The position numbers were made by a program, and so were the translations under genes. The notes under the pieces are model-generated. The model was not told the DNA's origin, did no database searches, and saw nothing but the letters and a program-made list of their open reading frames with translations. From assembly GCF_004088395.1 (NCBI RefSeq), contig NZ_CP035107.1, forward strand, positions 62,001-126,000: a stretch of DNA of 64,000 nt, written 5' to 3'. The stretch comes from Ornithobacterium rhinotracheale. GTDB taxonomy: Bacteria; Bacteroidota; Bacteroidia; Flavobacteriales; Weeksellaceae. Positions 17,696 through 26,317 of the stretch are shown here, piece by piece. How positions within the stretch are numbered: the stretch's first letter is position 1; every line of letters starts with the position of its first letter.

Positions 17696-18664
17696 TTATT
17701 TTAAGTTTTTCCAATACCATTTGGTGGCTATTTTCAATCCTTCTTTCAAAGAGTATTTGGGATTATAATTTAAAAGTTTTTTTGCTTTGTCAACGCTAGC
17801 TAGTGAATGTGGAATATCTCCTAATCTTTCAGAACCGTGGATGACTTCAATGTTTTTTATTTCATTATCAAATTCTGAAAGATTCTCTTTTAATTGTTCT
17901 ATAAGCTCGTTCAGTGTTGTGTTCTCACCATATGCAGTATTGTATACTTGATTAATAGCTTCTGGATTAGTTGTCTCCATTGCTAAATGATTCATCTGAA
18001 TTACATTATCAATGTATGTGAAGTCTCGACTAAATTGACCATCTCCATTTACAGTAGGTGATTCGTGATTTAAAAATTTCTTTACAAACAAAGGGATAAC
18101 TGCTGCATATGTACTTTCTGTATCTTGTCTTCGTCCGAAAACATTGAAATATCTCAGCCCAATACATTCGATTCCATATGTCCTTGAAAAAACATCAGCA
18201 TACAATTCGTCTACATATTTAGTAATTGCGTAGGGTGATAAAGGTCTGCCAATTTTATCTTCAACTTTCGGTAGCGTTTTAGAATCACCATATGTTGATG
18301 AGCTCGCAGCATAAACGAATCTTTTAATCTTGTTATCCCTTGCCGCCACCAACATATTCAAAAAACCAGATATATTAACATCATTTGTTGTAATCGGATC
18401 TTTAATTGACCTAGGAACAGAGCCTAAAGCTGCTTGATGTAAGACGTAGTCCATCCCTTCTGTACTATTTATGCAAGTTTCGAAATCACGGATATCTCCT
18501 TCAATTAGTTCGTAGGATTTGTTCAATAGAAATGGTTCAATATTTTCTCTTTTTCCTGTAGAAAAGTTGTCTAGACATCTTACAAAATATCCCTCATTTA
18601 AAAAATATTCTGTTAGGTTTGACCCAATGAACCCTGCGCCTCCAGTTATTAATATTTTTTTCAT
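17696..18664 (-). CDS. tviC: UDP-N-acetylglucosamine 4-epimerase (TviC/WbpP type)
   Basis: An extended SDR of 322 residues with GGAGFIGSNL (8-17), the group-specific segment HQAALGSVPRSIKDP, AASSSTYGDS, and the catalytic YAITK couple followed by YFNVFGRRQD. These match WbpP and TviC, which prefer N-acetylated substrates, more closely than GalE. It overlaps wzc by 4 bases and precedes tviB by 7. The pair indicates that the polymer contains HexNAcA, probably GalNAcA. Confidence 0.88.
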   Translation of the reverse strand: MKKILITGGAGFIGSNLTEYFLNEGYFVRCLDNFSTGKRENIEPFLLNKSYELIEGDIRDFETCINSTEGMDYVLHQAALGSVPRSIKDPITTNDVNISGFLNMLVAARDNKIKRFVYAASSSTYGDSKTLPKVEDKIGRPLSPYAITKYVDELYADVFSRTYGIECIGLRYFNVFGRRQDTESTYAAVIPLFVKKFLNHESPTVNGDGQFSRDFTYIDNVIQMNHLAMETTNPEAINQVYNTAYGENTTLNELIEQLKENLSEFDNEIKNIEVIHGSERLGDIPHSLASVDKAKKLLNYNPKYSLKEGLKIATKWYWKNLK

Positions 18665-21015
18665 TTTTTTGTTATTTTACTAAGTAATTTCTTATACCAG
18701 CTTTTTTTCTTTTTACTATGGTAGCCGTAGCCATACCCATAGTTGTAGCCATATCCATAGCCGGAATTTCTAGAATTCACATCATTTAGCACAAAAGAGG
18801 CGTGCTTAATTTTATGGTCTTCCACTGCTTTTAGTGGGTGTTCTAGCAACTGCTTGTCCGTAAAGCCTGAGCGCACTACAATCATACAAACATCTGCATA
18901 ATGGCTGATGTGGTAAGTGTCGGATACTAGCAACAATGGTGCCGAATCTATGATTATAAAATCAAATTCTTGTTTTAAATCTTGGATTAATTCCCCTAAA
19001 CGCTCACTCATAATTAATTCAGTTGGGTTGGGGGGAATGGCTCCCGATAAAATCATCGCCGTTTTATTATCATAAGATGATTTTATTAAAATATCGCCGA
19101 TGCTCACATTTTTATCATATAAATATTCCGTGAGCCCTATATTTTTTCTAGAACCGTGGAAATACCGCTGTAACTGAGGGTTTCGAATATCTGCCCCTAT
19201 GATTACGGTTTTTTTATCTTTTAGCTGACTTAAAATGTGTGCTAAGTTTATGGAAACAAATGTTTTCCCCTCGCCCTTGATGGTGGAGGTAACAAGAATT
19301 GTTTTCCCCTCATTATTGGTGCTAGCCCCCAACATAAATTGCAGGTTGGTACGCAGCACACGGAATGATTCTGCTAGGCTTGAAAGGTCTTCCGTTACCA
19401 CATCGTTTGCCTCCTCTTTTTTGAGCGATGGCAGCTCGCCCAAAATAGGGTAGTCGCCCACCAGTCGGCTAAGCTCTTTTCGTCCCTTAATCTTAGTATC
19501 CAGCAGGGTGCTTAGGTATACCAGCCCGATGGGGATTAGTAGCCCCAGCAGGAGAGCGCCTAGGTAGTAAGTAGAGAAGTTTAAATTTATGGGGCCAGAA
19601 CTTTCCGGCGCATCAATTAATTTAGCCTTATCAGCAGATGTCGCAAGAGCTATGGCATTTTCCTCTCTCTTTTGCAAGAGTAGCAAATACAGATTTTCCT
19701 TAATGCTTTGCTGCCTGTTGATAGAGCGTAGAATCCTTTCCTGTGCAGGGAATCGGTTAAACGCTGTTTGGTATTTTTTAAGCTTATTATTAATTAAATC
19801 TTTTTGTGTTTTCAGCAAATTAGCCTCTTTCTGAATAGAGCTGATAATGGCATCTTTCAATTGATGAAGCTGTTCGGTTTTGCCTTTGATTACAGGGTTG
19901 AGGTCGGTTCCAGCTTGCTTTTGAACATTGCGTTCAATCACGATTTTATTATACTCTGAAACATAAGAAGAAAGCTCCGCATTTTGAGACAAAATATTGC
20001 TTGGTAATATTTCATCAATTGGGGCATTTCTTATTTGATTTTTATAGATATTAGTAAACTCCTCTTTGGTGTTTAAGTCTAGAAGCTCCTTGCTTAAAGC
20101 CTTCATTTCCGTTAGGCTTTCGCTAGCGCCCGAGATGGGGTCTACAATTTGGTTATCTTCCTTAAAGTTTTCAATTTCGCCCTCTACGCCTCCTAGCTCA
20201 TCGTTGATGATTTTAATTCTTTCGTTTACAAAAGCGGCGGTTTTTCGAGCCTCCATATTTTTATCATCTACGGCATCCTCGTTAAAGACCTCAATTAAGT
20301 TCAGTATAATGTCCTTAGCCTTTTCGGGTTCAGAATTCGTCATTGAGAGAATAATGGCTGATTGATAATTCTGAAAACGATTAGCATCAATTCGCCCTCT
20401 CAATCGGTCGGTAACGGTTTGTGCATCAGAGATGTTCATTTGCATCTCTCCGGTGCCGATTTTAGCCGATTTCTTTTTAAAAGTAATGCTCCCAAAGTCG
20501 AAAATAATAGGCAGGTCGTATGCATATTTGCCCACTTTACCTCCTTGCGTGAGGTAGACATTCTTGTCATCATAGGTGAGCGCAAAGTTTTCAGAGAAGC
20601 GAGCGATGCTATCTTTGGGCTGAACGATGATTTTTAAGGGCGATTCCTTGCCATACACTTCTGTTTCAAGTACTTTTCCCTTTCTTGTGAGGGTGGTGTA
20701 GAGGTTTAAGTTTTCGATTACTTTTTTTAATAATCTTTTAGAGCGGAGAGATAGCAGCTCATTATCAATCCCTTCGGAGCGCATTCCGTTTACTTCTTGA
20801 ATTGCCGATAGGGCGCCACCTTGTCCGCCGTTATTATTGCCTGTTTTTATCAATACAGTGGCATAAGTGCTGTATTCTGGCACGATGTACCGTGTGTATA
20901 ATTTAACCCCAACTACGGCCAAAATCGCGCAAATGGCATAAATGTACCAATAGCGCAGATACGGGGCGATGATTTCCTTAATTTCTAAACTGTTATCTTT
21001 TTGATTCTCAGTCAT
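18661..21015 (-). CDS. wzc: Polysaccharide co-polymerase with bacterial tyrosine kinase domain (Wzc)
   Basis: This inner-membrane protein controls chain length and export together with Wza, cycling through oligomer assembly by autophosphorylation. The 784 residues contain a first membrane helix (about 22-40), a long periplasmic region with coiled coils, a second helix (about 478-498), and a cytoplasmic BY-kinase with Walker A STIKGEGKT (577-585), Walker A' GADIRNP (607-613) and Walker B FIIIDSAP (686-693). The C-terminal tail has seven tyrosines alternating mainly with glycine (752-766), the autophosphorylation cluster, then a lysine-rich end. It follows wza by 2 bases. No partner phosphatase (Wzb) is in the window. 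Confidence 0.93.
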   Translation of the reverse strand: MTENQKDNSLEIKEIIAPYLRYWYIYAICAILAVVGVKLYTRYIVPEYSTYATVLIKTGNNNGGQGGALSAIQEVNGMRSEGIDNELLSLRSKRLLKKVIENLNLYTTLTRKGKVLETEVYGKESPLKIIVQPKDSIARFSENFALTYDDKNVYLTQGGKVGKYAYDLPIIFDFGSITFKKKSAKIGTGEMQMNISDAQTVTDRLRGRIDANRFQNYQSAIILSMTNSEPEKAKDIILNLIEVFNEDAVDDKNMEARKTAAFVNERIKIINDELGGVEGEIENFKEDNQIVDPISGASESLTEMKALSKELLDLNTKEEFTNIYKNQIRNAPIDEILPSNILSQNAELSSYVSEYNKIVIERNVQKQAGTDLNPVIKGKTEQLHQLKDAIISSIQKEANLLKTQKDLINNKLKKYQTAFNRFPAQERILRSINRQQSIKENLYLLLLQKREENAIALATSADKAKLIDAPESSGPINLNFSTYYLGALLLGLLIPIGLVYLSTLLDTKIKGRKELSRLVGDYPILGELPSLKKEEANDVVTEDLSSLAESFRVLRTNLQFMLGASTNNEGKTILVTSTIKGEGKTFVSINLAHILSQLKDKKTVIIGADIRNPQLQRYFHGSRKNIGLTEYLYDKNVSIGDILIKSSYDNKTAMILSGAIPPNPTELIMSERLGELIQDLKQEFDFIIIDSAPLLLVSDTYHISHYADVCMIVVRSGFTDKQLLEHPLKAVEDHKIKHASFVLNDVNSRNSGYGYGYNYGYGYGYHSKKKKSWYKKLLSKITKK
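18718..18762 (-). repeat. Short tandem repeat coding the Gly-Tyr tail of Wzc
   Basis: An imperfect 6-base repeat (ggctay on the minus strand) encodes the alternating Gly-Tyr tail. Repeat gains or losses of one unit would add or remove a Gly-Tyr pair without shifting frame, so the number of phosphorylatable tyrosines could vary between strains. Confidence 0.6.
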
Positions 21016-21017
21016 AA

Positions 21018-21779
21018 TTATTTAATAAAAAGTGCGTAAATGGTTACTCCCAAGGAAAGAATCGTAGAAATAGCCGCAAATGGCGTATTGTTAAAGCTTA
21101 AAGTGCTAGCTTTGCTAGGCTTAATGTAAATAATGTCGTTTTGCTTTACATAAAAATATGGCTCATTAAAGAGGTTCGCATCTTTTAGATTAACGGTATA
21201 CTTTGTGCGTTTATTATTTTCCGTTCTCACTAGCAATAGATTATCGATATCCGAAGTTTTTTTGAGGTCGCCACTTTCGGCCAAAACTTCTAGGATATTA
21301 GCATTTTCATTTTTAATATTCACCACGCGTCCGCCAGAATCTCCTAAAACGACTACCCTGAAATTATTCACTTTTAGATTTACCACAGGATTTTTCAAAT
21401 AGCGGCTAAATTGCGCCGTTAATTCCGCAATAGCCTCAGTTCTAGTTTTGCCTAAAAGGTGAATTTTTCCAATCTGCGGGAAGTTTATATTCCCCTCGCT
21501 GTCAATGGTATAGGTGGTGATTCCTTGTAAATTTGATGTATTACTGCCTGAGGTGGAGGAGCTTAAATTTAAAGTGAATGGAGCTAATAGCTCTTTGTCG
21601 TCCACAGACACATTGATGCTCAAATCATCGCCAGCTTGTAGTTGATACTCATTTATCCCAGTTAAGCCAGCTTGATTTAGATTTACTTGATCAATATTTT
21701 GAAAATATAAAACATCTCGTTGTGTTCTACAAGATTGCAGTAGCACTAAGGCTAAAAGGAAATAGGCTATTTTTTTCAT
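21018..21779 (-). CDS. wza: Polysaccharide export outer-membrane lipoprotein (Wza)
   Basis: The 253 residues begin with a lipoprotein signal, MKKIAYFLLALVLLQSC, with Cys17 as the acylated residue. The polysaccharide-export domain follows: YQLQAGDDLSINVSV (about 46-60), YTIDSEGNINFPQIGKIHL (about 91-109) and TEAIAELTAQFSRYL, then an SLBB-like segment VVVLGDSGG. The C-terminal hydrophobic stretch (about 232-251) may cross the outer membrane. It forms the outer-membrane channel and works with the adjacent Wzc. Confidence 0.92.
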   Translation of the reverse strand: MKKIAYFLLALVLLQSCRTQRDVLYFQNIDQVNLNQAGLTGINEYQLQAGDDLSINVSVDDKELLAPFTLNLSSSTSGSNTSNLQGITTYTIDSEGNINFPQIGKIHLLGKTRTEAIAELTAQFSRYLKNPVVNLKVNNFRVVVLGDSGGRVVNIKNENANILEVLAESGDLKKTSDIDNLLLVRTENNKRTKYTVNLKDANLFNEPYFYVKQNDIIYIKPSKASTLSFNNTPFAAISTILSLGVTIYALFIK

Positions 21780-21781
21780 AA

Positions 21782-23722
21782 TTATTTATTGTCCAAAAAT
21801 TCAAATTGAGAGTTTTTACTTTTGTACTCAGGAACGATTTCTTTAATCAATTTTACGATCTCAACTCTTCCTGAAACCAAAGCTCTTCTTGCGATATGGG
21901 TGACTTGCTTTTCTATGATTTCATATGGCACGCGTTCATCTTTTGAACGCATAATTTTCTCATGGTGAGTTGGGAGCGTAGTGGTTTTATCGCTTAAAAG
22001 CTCTTCGTATAATTTTTCACCAGGTCTTAGCCCAGTCACTTTGATTTCAATGTCTTTGCCGGGTGTTAAGCCGCTCAATTGAATCATTTTTCTTGCTAAA
22101 TCTATGATTTTCACAGGTTCCCCCATGTCGAATACATAAATTTCTCCACCTTGCCCCATAACACCAGCTTGCAATACAAGTTCGCAAGCTTCAGGTATTG
22201 TCATAAAGAAGCGTGTAATTTCTTCGTGCGTTACCGTTACGGGGCCACCTTCTTCAATTTGTTTTCTAAACAATGGGATTACGGAGCCATTGGACCCCAA
22301 AACATTCCCAAAACGAGTTGTAATGAATTTAGTAGTATTCCCTGGAAGCTCTTGTAATGATTGAACATAAAGCTCTGCCACGCGTTTAGACGCTCCCATT
22401 ACATTGGTTGGGTTTACGGCTTTGTCAGTCGAAATCATTACAAAACGATTGACTTTGTATTTGCTAGCTAAATCAGCTAAAACTCTTGATCCCCAAATAT
22501 TTACATTAATGGCTTCAATAGGGTTGTCTTCAATTACAGGTACATGTTTGTAAGCAGCAGCGTGATAAACCATTGAAATGTTATTTTCCTTGAATATTTT
22601 TTCAATGCGGTGCTTGTTGCTCACATCGGCTAAGTAAAATAGGTAGTCAATGTGCGGGAATTTTTCTTGCATTTCAAGCTTAATGTCGTTAAGTGGTGTT
22701 TCCGCTTGATCTACAACTATTACTTTGCTTGGATGATAAGAGGATACTTTCCTAATTATTTCACTCCCAATTGATCCAGCCCCCCCCGTTACTAGAACAA
22801 CTTTTCCTAAATGTCGCCTACTGATTTCGCTATTTTCAATTTTGATTTCTTTACGATAGAGTAGATCTTCAATCTGTAAGGTTTTAATATTTGGTGCAAT
22901 TTTAGCATTTTGTTCACCTTTTTCTTGCTCTAAAAGTTTAACGGGAAGATGATAAATCCTTATTTTTTGTTTAATTAAATCCTCCATAATTGGCTGAAAT
23001 TCCTCAGCTTTAATATTATCTTCGGAAAAAATAATCCCTTTTAGATTATTCTTTTCTTTCAGTTTGGAAATTTGATCAAAAGAGTATATTCTTTTACCTA
23101 AAATTCTACCTTTTCCCACGCCTGGGTTTTCTTCTATGAACCCTAATAAATTAAATTTGCTGTCTGGGTTTTCTGTTACAGCACTACCGAATCCCACGGC
23201 CTGTGAGCCTGTTCCGTAAATCACAATATTGCGCGTTTCTGGCATGTCTCTGAATCTTATGAATAAGGCAAAAGCAAGCTTAACATAAAATCTGAAAAGC
23301 GAAAGCGTAAGAAATAATGTGAGAATGAAAAATATTAAGCAAAAATCAAAGTATAATTCGCTACCCATTTTCCATTTCCATAGTTTGCCAATGATAAATA
23401 GGGCTATTAATGAAGCAAAAGTTGAAAGTGAAATTTTGGTAATATCTCTGATTGATGAGTGGCGCACAACTCCATAGGACACACGAAAAACGATGAGAGA
23501 CAAAACCGAAACGCTAAACATCACAAGAAAACTTGTATGATTACTTACTTCTCCAAAGGTTGGTACCCCCCAAGCACTCATTAAGTAATGAGTTACTAAT
23601 AGAGAAAATAGCACTATCCCCGTATCAATAGTGAATATCACCCAGCGTGGCAAATGTTTAATATTGCTTAACTTTTCAGCTAAGTTTGCAAAAAATCCGA
23701 TTTTTCTTCTCTTGTTTTCCAT
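21782..23722 (-). CDS. pglF: Membrane UDP-GlcNAc 4,6-dehydratase (PglF/WbpM/CapD type)
   Basis: A large SDR with four N-terminal membrane helices (about residues 27-145), a CoA-binding-like Rossmann domain (about 163-260), and the catalytic SDR domain with GGAGSIGSEI (313-322), STDKAVNPTN (431-440) and MGASKR (442-447). Such enzymes convert UDP-GlcNAc to UDP-4-keto-6-deoxy-GlcNAc. I chose the start MENKRRKIGF at 23722, whose ATG overlaps the stop of the aminotransferase gene as TAATG; a start 8 codons earlier lies inside that gene. With the two upstream genes it makes up the bacillosamine pathway. Final length is 646 residues. Confidence 0.9.
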   Translation of the reverse strand: MENKRRKIGFFANLAEKLSNIKHLPRWVIFTIDTGIVLFSLLVTHYLMSAWGVPTFGEVSNHTSFLVMFSVSVLSLIVFRVSYGVVRHSSIRDITKISLSTFASLIALFIIGKLWKWKMGSELYFDFCLIFFILTLFLTLSLFRFYVKLAFALFIRFRDMPETRNIVIYGTGSQAVGFGSAVTENPDSKFNLLGFIEENPGVGKGRILGKRIYSFDQISKLKEKNNLKGIIFSEDNIKAEEFQPIMEDLIKQKIRIYHLPVKLLEQEKGEQNAKIAPNIKTLQIEDLLYRKEIKIENSEISRRHLGKVVLVTGGAGSIGSEIIRKVSSYHPSKVIVVDQAETPLNDIKLEMQEKFPHIDYLFYLADVSNKHRIEKIFKENNISMVYHAAAYKHVPVIEDNPIEAINVNIWGSRVLADLASKYKVNRFVMISTDKAVNPTNVMGASKRVAELYVQSLQELPGNTTKFITTRFGNVLGSNGSVIPLFRKQIEEGGPVTVTHEEITRFFMTIPEACELVLQAGVMGQGGEIYVFDMGEPVKIIDLARKMIQLSGLTPGKDIEIKVTGLRPGEKLYEELLSDKTTTLPTHHEKIMRSKDERVPYEIIEKQVTHIARRALVSGRVEIVKLIKEIVPEYKSKNSQFEFLDNK

Positions 23723-24846
23723 TACTTTAGGGCGTGCAATATACAACTTTTTATTCTATCTCTATCCTCATCGGTTAAGTTGGAGCCAGAGGGCAAACAT
23801 AATCCTCTGTTAAATGCATCTTCGGATACTTTTCCTCCAAAATACATAGTGTTACTAAAGACGGGTTGCATGTGCATAGGCTTCCACAGCGGCCTAGATT
23901 CAATATTTTCTTCTGCTAGTGCAAGTCTTAGTTTTTCTCTGTGCTCGTAATCTTTTAGCAAAATTACAGAAAGCCAATGATTTGAAAATAGGGTTTTGTT
24001 ACTTTCAGTTAATAATTGAATGTCTTTGAAGTTTTTGAAAAGCTCTTGGTAAAATGCGTGCATGGCTCTACGCTGATTGACTCTTTCTGCCAAGACTTCC
24101 ATTTGTCCTCTACCGATGCCTGCACAAATATTGCTTAAGCGGTAATTATAACCAATTTGTGAGTGCTGGTAGTGAGGGGCGTCATCTCTCGCCTGAGTGG
24201 CTAGAAATACCGCTTTTTGTTTGATGGCTTCATCTTTGCAAACAAGCGCTCCTCCTCCAGAGGTGGTAATGATTTTATTGCCATTAAAACTTAAAATGGA
24301 AATATCTCCTAAAGTGCCACAATTTTCGCCATAGTAAGTGCTGCCTAAAGCTTCGGCGGCATCTTCTAAGATAGGGATTTCGTATTTATCAGCAATTGAA
24401 CGAATCTCTCGGTGTTTATATGGCATACCGTATAAGTGTACGGCAACGATGGCTTTAGGCTTCGATCCATTTTTTATTCTGTTTTGGATAGCCTCTTCAA
24501 GTGCTTTGGGGCAAATGTTTAGCGTTTCAGCTTCGCTGTCTACAAAGACAGGTTTTGCACCTAAGTATTTAATTGGATTAGCCGATGCAGCAAAAGTCAT
24601 ACTTTGACAAATTACTTCATCCCCAGCTTCTACACCCAATAAAATTAACCCCAAATGCAAGGCAGCTGTTCCTGCACTAAGCCCTGCAACATGCACTTTT
24701 CCTCCGAAGAAGTTTCTTAAATCTTCTTCAAAGCCATTCACATTAGGCCCTAATGGTGCGACCCAATTTTGCTCAAAAGCTTCATTAATGTATTTCTGTT
24801 CATTTCCACCCATATGAGGTGATGATAGCCAAATTTTAGGTTTCAT
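23722..24846 (-). CDS. pglE: UDP-4-amino sugar aminotransferase (PglE type, DegT family)
   Basis: The PLP-dependent enzyme would aminate the 4-keto sugar made by the downstream dehydratase. The 374 residues show IWLSSPHMGGNEQKYINEAF at the start, the PLP-phosphate segment GLSAGTAALHLGL, EDAAEALGS, and FNGNKIITTSGGGA with the Schiff-base Lys191. This last motif is close to that of PglE of Campylobacter. It overlaps the acetyltransferase gene by 4 bases. The product would be UDP-4-amino-4,6-dideoxy-GlcNAc. Confidence 0.9.
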   Translation of the reverse strand: MKPKIWLSSPHMGGNEQKYINEAFEQNWVAPLGPNVNGFEEDLRNFFGGKVHVAGLSAGTAALHLGLILLGVEAGDEVICQSMTFAASANPIKYLGAKPVFVDSEAETLNICPKALEEAIQNRIKNGSKPKAIVAVHLYGMPYKHREIRSIADKYEIPILEDAAEALGSTYYGENCGTLGDISILSFNGNKIITTSGGGALVCKDEAIKQKAVFLATQARDDAPHYQHSQIGYNYRLSNICAGIGRGQMEVLAERVNQRRAMHAFYQELFKNFKDIQLLTESNKTLFSNHWLSVILLKDYEHREKLRLALAEENIESRPLWKPMHMQPVFSNTMYFGGKVSEDAFNRGLCLPSGSNLTDEDRDRIKSCILHALK

Positions 24847-25439
24847 ATGTTTTTAATTTTAATTATTCTTCCAGGATTTCCGACAACTACACTGTTGTCT
24901 GGGATGTCTTTTATGATGACGCTCCCTGCGCCGATGGTTACATTCTTGCCAATTTTTATTCCTTGGATAATGCAAGCTCCAATGCCTATGTGAGTGCATT
25001 CCCCTACTGTTACATTGCCGGCTAACGCTACATTGGGCGATATGTGGACAAAGTCTTCTATTAAGCAATCGTGGTCTATGCTACAATTTGTATTTAATAT
25101 GCAGTGGTTTCCAATTTGCGTTGAATGGTTTACCACGACTCCAGGCATAATCGCATTTCCTTTTCCCATTTTAGTTTTTCGGGAAATGAAAGAGAACGGG
25201 TGAATGGCGTTTACATAGTTATGAAACTTAGTAGCGACATTTTTTCTAATTTGATTGTTGCCTATGGCAATAATTATCTCCTCATCAGAATCCTTTTCAG
25301 ATGGTAAATTGAGAGGGAGGTTGCAGAAATTTTCAGCAGAAGGATTGTCATCTAGAAATTTTTCCACAGAAAACTCTCCAGAGGATTGTAAAATATCAAG
25401 TATTGCTTTTCCGTGTCCGCTTGCACCAAATATAACCAT
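24843..25439 (-). CDS. pglD: UDP-4-amino-sugar N-acetyltransferase (PglD/NeuD type)
   Basis: A left-handed beta-helix acetyltransferase of 198 residues. It starts with a small Rossmann-like domain (MVIFGASGHGKAILDIL) and continues with hexapeptide repeats from about residue 88. The NCSIDHDCLI segment places His123 where PglD has its general-base histidine. With acetyl-CoA it would complete UDP-N,N'-diacetylbacillosamine. It lies 9 bases after the PglC-like transferase gene. NeuD-like sialic acid O-acetyltransferases share this fold, but the flanking genes favour PglD. Confidence 0.86.
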   Translation of the reverse strand: MVIFGASGHGKAILDILQSSGEFSVEKFLDDNPSAENFCNLPLNLPSEKDSDEEIIIAIGNNQIRKNVATKFHNYVNAIHPFSFISRKTKMGKGNAIMPGVVVNHSTQIGNHCILNTNCSIDHDCLIEDFVHISPNVALAGNVTVGECTHIGIGACIIQGIKIGKNVTIGAGSVIIKDIPDNSVVVGNPGRIIKIKNI

Positions 25440-25448
25440 GTCTTTTTC

Positions 25449-26054
25449 TTAATTAGAGCCGTCAAATTTATAAGTTGTAGCCTGCCCCTCTTTGTTTATT
25501 CCTTCTGACTTAAATACTTTTTTTATTGTTAAAAATAGTATTCTAGCGTCTAAAGTTAGGCTTAAATTTTTAACATACCAAACATCGTGCCTAAACTTTT
25601 CCTCCCAAGAAATTGCATTTCGCCCATTCACCTGAGCCCACCCAGTGATTCCAGGACGGACAGAGTGTCTTTTTTTCTGTTCTTCGTTATAGAGAGGTAG
25701 GTATTCTGGAAGGAGGGGGCGAGGCCCGATTAAACTCATGTCGCCTTTTAGTACATTAATGAGCTGAGGAATTTCATCTAACGAAGTTTTTCTCACGAAT
25801 TTTCCTACAGAAGTCAAACGATCCGCATCAGGCAGGAGATTCCCTTTCGCATCTTTTTTGTCATTCATCGTTTTGAACTTTACAATCGAAAAGATTTTTT
25901 CATTCAGTCCAGGTCTTCTTTGAAAGAAGAATGGGCTCCCATGATTAGCTATGGAGAGAAATATTATGCAAACTAGTAATACTGGACTTAGAATAATAAG
26001 CCCTAAAAGACTTGCGATGAAATCTATGCATCGTTTAAAGAAATGTTTATACAT
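25449..26054 (-). CDS. pglC: Initiating sugar phosphotransferase (PglC-like monotopic PGT)
   Basis: This enzyme transfers a sugar 1-phosphate from a UDP-sugar to undecaprenyl phosphate, starting repeat-unit synthesis. The 201 residues are the small monotopic type: a re-entrant hydrophobic helix (about 9-34), basic FQRRPGLN, the catalytic dyad in SLDEIPQL (Asp93-Glu94, the same positions as in PglC), then [14 protein letters not shown] and [15 protein letters not shown]. As the first gene after the promoter and adjacent to the three bacillosamine enzymes, its likely substrate is UDP-diacetylbacillosamine. Confidence 0.92.
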   Translation of the reverse strand: MYKHFFKRCIDFIASLLGLIILSPVLLVCIIFLSIANHGSPFFFQRRPGLNEKIFSIVKFKTMNDKKDAKGNLLPDADRLTSVGKFVRKTSLDEIPQLINVLKGDMSLIGPRPLLPEYLPLYNEEQKKRHSVRPGITGWAQVNGRNAISWEEKFRHDVWYVKNLSLTLDARILFLTIKKVFKSEGINKEGQATTYKFDGSN

Positions 26055-26090
26055 TTTTTAATACTTAAATTTTAGCCAAAAAATACTTTG

Positions 26091-26122
26091 CAAATTTCTA
26101 TCATTTCGGATTAAGTTTCAAT
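26091..26122 (-). promoter_or_regulatory. Probable promoter of the polysaccharide operon
   Basis: On the minus strand ATTG (26119-26122) is followed after 20 bases by GAAATTTG (26091-26098), which differs from TAnnTTTG at one position. The predicted leader to the pglC start is about 30 bases. The rest of the 263-base divergent gap to hflX shows no clear antiterminator site. Confidence 0.5.
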
Positions 26123-26177
26123 TTTTTAAGTGTTTTTTTATGTTAAAATTCTGGCGCTTAAACTTTATACGCTCAGA

Positions 26178-26209
26178 TTTGCAGGAATGAGCTTTAATTC
26201 ATACCTTTG
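26178..26209 (+). promoter_or_regulatory. Promoter of hflX-folK
   Basis: TTTG (26178-26181), a 20-base spacer and TACCTTTG (26202-26209) match the Bacteroidota consensus fully. The leader to the hflX start codon would be about 100 bases and is AT-rich without an obvious structure. Confidence 0.75.
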
Positions 26210-26317
26210 GGTTTTGTTAGAAAAATAGCTAAAAATTTAAATTTTAATAATTTAGAAAATCCATTTTTTAAATAATTTAAGTGGTTTTTTTAATCTTAGA
26301 TTTTTTGAAAATTAATT

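Noticed and set aside
20066-20365. Open frame opposite wzc
   Set aside because: Shadow of the coiled-coil region of Wzc, with Ser/Leu-biased composition and no motif.
23723-23746. A longer start for the PglF-like gene, 8 codons upstream
   Set aside because: It would lie inside the aminotransferase gene; the TAATG junction at 23722 is the normal coupling form.
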